44,761 bases of DNA. Source: Candidatus Poribacteria bacterium. Lineage in GTDB: Bacteria > Poribacteria > WGA-4E > WGA-3G. Below, piece by piece: positions 42,226 through 44,761 of the stretch (positions within the stretch are counted from its first letter, which is position 1; each line of letters opens with the position of its first letter). Both the position numbers and the translations under genes were made by a program. The stretch spans positions 1 to 44,761 of the forward strand of contig VXPE01000079.1 in the NCBI GenBank assembly GCA_009839745.1, written 5' to 3'. Under the pieces are notes generated by a model. The model did no database searches. It was not told the DNA's origin and saw only the letters and a list, made by a program, of their open reading frames with translations.

Positions 42226-42247
42226 AATGTTACACAATCGTAACATT
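42226..42247. promoter_or_regulatory. Palindrome just before the 42253 ORF, operator or terminator
   Basis: AATGTTAC (42226-42233) / GTAACATT (42240-42247), loop ACAATC, followed by TTT. AATGTTACAC also occurs at 42115-42124. Its position 5 nt before ATG 42253 would let a bound repressor, or the hairpin itself, control that gene; alternatively it ends the upstream transcript. Confidence 0.5.
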
Positions 42248-42252
42248 TTTAA

Positions 42253-42483
42253 ATGAAAAAGAAACTATTAGAAACCCAATTCGGGCTTTGCATCGAAAAT
42301 GGAGACTGTGAGGACATAGAGAAGCGGAAATTCTACCAAATTCTGCCTGATGCAGAAGCGGCTTGTGCGGGGTATCTTCGAGTTATTGATGCGTCTTTGG
42401 AAGACTATTTATATCCGGAATCCTATTTCATTTTTATTCAACTACCTCGCAAAGTACAGGAGGCATTCGTAGCGGCAGTCTAA
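42253..42483 (+). CDS. Small conserved-looking protein, unknown function
   Basis: 76 residues. The end, DAEAACAGYLRVIDASLEDYLYPESYFIFIQLPRKVQEAF, resembles a family of small uncharacterised proteins with the pattern KIYRVLPDxxAxxxGxIRVIDESGEDYLYPAxYFxxIELP, which I know from cyanobacteria and planctomycetes. That recognition supports a real gene. No Shine-Dalgarno is visible before ATG 42253, and a palindrome lies just upstream. It stands between the hicB region and nuoE, and codon use looks ordinary. Function not assignable. Confidence 0.6.
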   Translation: MKKKLLETQFGLCIENGDCEDIEKRKFYQILPDAEAACAGYLRVIDASLEDYLYPESYFIFIQLPRKVQEAFVAAV

Positions 42484-42620
42484 TGGATGGGTTTTTGATA
42501 CCCCTAACATCTCTCTTCTGAGCCTAAGATCGCAAGCCCGAAACGCAGTGGAGGGCGGCTCTGGAGCGAAAAGCGTCAAAGCACAAACCACATCCTTTAA
42601 CCGCAAGGAAAATTAAAAAT

Positions 42621-43148
42621 ATGTCAGATGAACTCATTCAAATCGAAACGCCTTTCGCGTTTAATGAAGAAAACCAACGTGAATTCGACGCCTTGATAGG
42701 GCGGTACCCCGTTAAAGAAGCGGCGATGCTTCCGACCCTTCATCTCGCGCAAAGGCAGGCAGGATATATTACGCCCGCCGTCATGAAGTATGTCGCCGAG
42801 CAGCTCGAGGTGTCCGTGATGAAGGTCAAGGATGTCGTTACTTTCTATCCGATGTTCTTTGAGGAGCCGGTAGGAGAATACGTCATTCGGGTATGTCATA
42901 CCCTTCCTTGTGCATTGCGAGATTGTAAAGGCGTTTTGGACCATCTTAAGACGAAGTTGGACACGGATGTTGCTGCTGAAACCAATCTCGCCAAAGGCAC
43001 AACCCGTGATCGGAAGTTCACGCTCATGAAAGTGGAATGTCTTGCCTCATGTGATGTTGCTCCTGTTATCATGGTGAATGACGATTTGTATAAGAATTTA
43101 ACCCCGGAAAAAATTGATGAAATCTTAGGCAATCTATCGGGAGAGTAG
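42621..43148 (+). CDS. nuoE: NADH-quinone oxidoreductase subunit E (24 kDa)
   Basis: Carries the [2Fe-2S] cluster N1a of the NADH module. 175 residues. Thioredoxin-like fold with ligands C92 and C97 (VCHTLPC) and C140 and C144 (VECLASC). The N-terminal helical part has LPTLHLAQRQAGYITPAVMKYVAEQL. It follows a 137-nt gap after the small ORF, with AAGGAAAA before ATG 42621. Next in order is nuoF, 139 nt on. Confidence 0.95.
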   Translation: MSDELIQIETPFAFNEENQREFDALIGRYPVKEAAMLPTLHLAQRQAGYITPAVMKYVAEQLEVSVMKVKDVVTFYPMFFEEPVGEYVIRVCHTLPCALRDCKGVLDHLKTKLDTDVAAETNLAKGTTRDRKFTLMKVECLASCDVAPVIMVNDDLYKNLTPEKIDEILGNLSGE

Positions 43149-43228
43149 TTATAAAAAGGGGAATTAAAAACGTTTAGACCCCCAGGGGCTGTTGGAGAGC
43201 CTACTTTAGGTTTGGAAAGGTTCCTAAC

Positions 43229-43273
43229 TTTACTGGAAACCGTTGCGTAATATAATGGAGCAACGCCCAGGAG
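43229..43273 (+). promoter_or_regulatory. Covarying hairpin/promoter-like element upstream of nuoF
   Basis: Stem CGTTGC (43241-43246) / GCAACG (43260-43265) with loop GTAATATAATGGA (43247-43259), then CCCAGGAG (43266-43273) and an A-rich run before ATG 43288. TTTACT (43229-43234) stands 16 nt before the TATAAT in the loop. Loop and trailing sequence are identical to 31537-31563. Confidence 0.65.
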
Positions 43274-43287
43274 TAATAAATTAAAAA

Positions 43288-44761
43288 ATGGTTGAAGAAA
43301 GACGAATTCTCTACGAGCATCTGGATGTGCCTGATATTAACACGTTCGATGTGTTTCGGCAATACGACGGCTACACCCGTTTTGAAAAGGCAATCGCGGA
43401 ATATCAACCAGACGATATTGCGAAAATGGTGATGGATTCCGGGTTGAAGGGTAGAGGCGGTGCCGGATTTTCGACAGGCTTGAAATGGAGTTTCGTTCCG
43501 AGAGACATAAAACCGTGTTATCTCTGTTGCAATGCCGACGAAAGTGAACCAGGGACGTTTAGCAATCGCTACGTTTTGGAAAAGAATCCACACCTATTGA
43601 TTGAGGGGATCCTGATTTGCTGCTATGCAATGGGCATCGAGACGACTTATGTCTACATTCGCGGTGAATTCACACTCGGGAAAAAGATGTTAGATGCCGC
43701 CATCAAGGAAGCTTACGAGAAGGGATACCTCGGCAAAGACATCCGCGGCACGGGTCTCAACATCGACATTTATACACACCCAGGTGCCGGTGCTTATATC
43801 TGTGGCGAGGAGACGGGACTCATTGAATCGCTTGAGGGCAAACGTGGGCAACCTCGGAACAAACCCCCGTTCCCTGCTGTTGAAGGCGTATTTGGAAAAC
43901 CAACCGTCGTCCAGAATGTTGAGACATTGTGTAATCTGCCCTTCATCATTGGCAACGGCGTTGAATGGTACACCCAGATGGGACCGACGTATGCCGATAC
44001 GCGCGCGAATCCGCCGACACCCGACCCCAACACAGGCACGAAACTTTATTGCATCAGTGGTGATGTTAACGAACCCGGTGTTTATGAACTCGATCTCGGT
44101 TTGACCTGTTCAGAACTTATTGAGGTCGCAGGGGGGCTACGCGGCAAAGAGGTGAAAGCAGTTATCCCTGGTGGGAGTTCCGCCCCGATTTTAACACACT
44201 ACGAGTTGGACACGCGACTGGATTTTACTTCGCTCACACTTGCCAAGTCAATGCTCGGTTCCGGGGGCATCATTGTCATGAACGAGACACGGAACATCGT
44301 CGATTGCCTGCTCAATATCATGAAGTTCTATGCACATGAATCTTGTGGGCAGTGCACGCCGTGCCGCTGGGGAACCCCGTGGGTGCGAGATATTGTGCAA
44401 CGTATCGCCGATGGAAATGGGCGAAAAAGCACGATGACACGTCCTAAATTCGGTGTTGCTGAAAATGGTAGATGGGGGGATACCGGTGAGACAGAAGAGA
44501 TCTACGAAGACTTAGAGTTGCTGGAAAGTGTCGCCAATAACATTGCGAATGTGGATACAATGACGTGGAATACGATTTGTGTCTTTGGCATCGCAGTTTC
44601 CTGGCCCGCCGTGAGTTATCTGCGCAAGTTCCGACCCGAATTTGAAGCCGCTATCCGAGAAGGGAAACTTGTCACTCTACCTGTTGCTGAAGCGACTGTC
44701 CCACCGGAGGAAAATTACGCGTATCAACAGCGGTTTATTCCGAAGGAGTTCGCTGACCTAT
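43288..44761 (+). CDS. nuoF: NADH-quinone oxidoreductase subunit F (51 kDa), runs off the right edge
   Basis: Binds FMN and NADH and the N3 cluster. Open from ATG 43288 to the window end (491 codons visible, no stop). Marks: GLKGRGGAGFSTGLKW (NADH/FMN site), CCNADESEPGTFSNR, GAYICGEETGLIESLEG, then GSGGIIVMNE. The cluster ligands are SCGQCTPC (C353, C356, C359) and a fourth Cys, C431, in WNTICVFG. The third and fourth ligands are 72 residues apart against about 41 in E. coli and Thermus, because about 30 residues (RKSTMTRPKFGVAENGRWGD and neighbours) are inserted between the usual helices. Whether a stop follows soon is unknown. Confidence 0.95.
   Translation, partial: MVEERRILYEHLDVPDINTFDVFRQYDGYTRFEKAIAEYQPDDIAKMVMDSGLKGRGGAGFSTGLKWSFVPRDIKPCYLCCNADESEPGTFSNRYVLEKNPHLLIEGILICCYAMGIETTYVYIRGEFTLGKKMLDAAIKEAYEKGYLGKDIRGTGLNIDIYTHPGAGAYICGEETGLIESLEGKRGQPRNKPPFPAVEGVFGKPTVVQNVETLCNLPFIIGNGVEWYTQMGPTYADTRANPPTPDPNTGTKLYCISGDVNEPGVYELDLGLTCSELIEVAGGLRGKEVKAVIPGGSSAPILTHYELDTRLDFTSLTLAKSMLGSGGIIVMNETRNIVDCLLNIMKFYAHESCGQCTPCRWGTPWVRDIVQRIADGNGRKSTMTRPKFGVAENGRWGDTGETEEIYEDLELLESVANNIANVDTMTWNTICVFGIAVSWPAVSYLRKFRPEFEAAIREGKLVTLPVAEATVPPEENYAYQQRFIPKEFADL

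Overview
The window looks like a chromosome segment of an uncultured Gram-negative bacterium. An LptE-like lipoprotein, a family-9 (heptosyltransferase-type) glycosyltransferase, several lipobox proteins and a Nuo-type complex I support a double membrane. The mix of restriction genes, short palindromic intergenic repeats and an IS200/IS605-type element with an RNA-guided-nuclease ancestor gene resembles Candidatus Poribacteria or a related lineage. That placement is an impression from protein style and was not tested.

Layout. (1) 1-4.4 kb, minus strand: a restriction-modification locus. It holds an S subunit, a fused nuclease/N6-methyltransferase gene broken by one missing base, and two coiled-coil membrane proteins. 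(2) 4.4-10.3 kb: a CPBP protease, then a plus-strand operon (GT9 glycosyltransferase, large membrane/coiled-coil protein, VTT/DedA-like protein), then a minus-strand pair (CCA/poly(A) polymerase family, DUF457 hydrolase). (3) 10.4-20.8 kb: the translation/RNA superoperon rimP-nusA-ylxR-infB-DUF503-rbfA-nrnA-ribF, then rpsO-pnp, with recognisable promoters, structured leaders and a terminator. truB is not in its common place. (4) 21.0-28.3 kb: a small membrane protein, an LptE-like lipoprotein, a DUF6599-like lipoprotein, an amidohydrolase-like protein and a complete glycine cleavage system (gcvT-gcvH-gcvP). (5) 28.4-32.2 kb: trkA-trkH potassium uptake and pdxH. (6) 32.5-37.1 kb: a signal-peptide/coiled-coil/TM protein coupled to a seven-TPR protein, convergent with a 1031-residue single-chain Type IIG/ISP-like enzyme. 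(7) 37.2-38.5 kb: an IS200/IS605-like element encoding an IsrB-type protein (PLMP, RuvC, arginine-rich bridge helix, no HNH) preceded by a probable omega-RNA. (8) 38.5 kb to the right edge: the nuo operon A-B-C-D-[VOC, hicB, hicA scar, small ORF]-E-F, with nuoF running off the window.

The intergenic DNA is as notable as the genes. Two copies of a hairpin with an identical 13-nt loop and a fully compensated stem precede pdxH and nuoF. Two copies of a foldback element ending in degenerate 7-bp repeats separate trkA/trkH and nuoC/nuoD. Two copies of a nested palindrome with compensatory changes lie after pnp and after pdxH. A deletion scar joins the first 17 codons of a hicA toxin gene to the last 11 codons of a lost VOC gene. 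The best candidates for undescribed biology are the covarying pdxH/nuoF element, the IsrB element inserted at the head of nuo, and the restriction locus whose broken methyltransferase gene is translationally coupled to a membrane coiled-coil protein.
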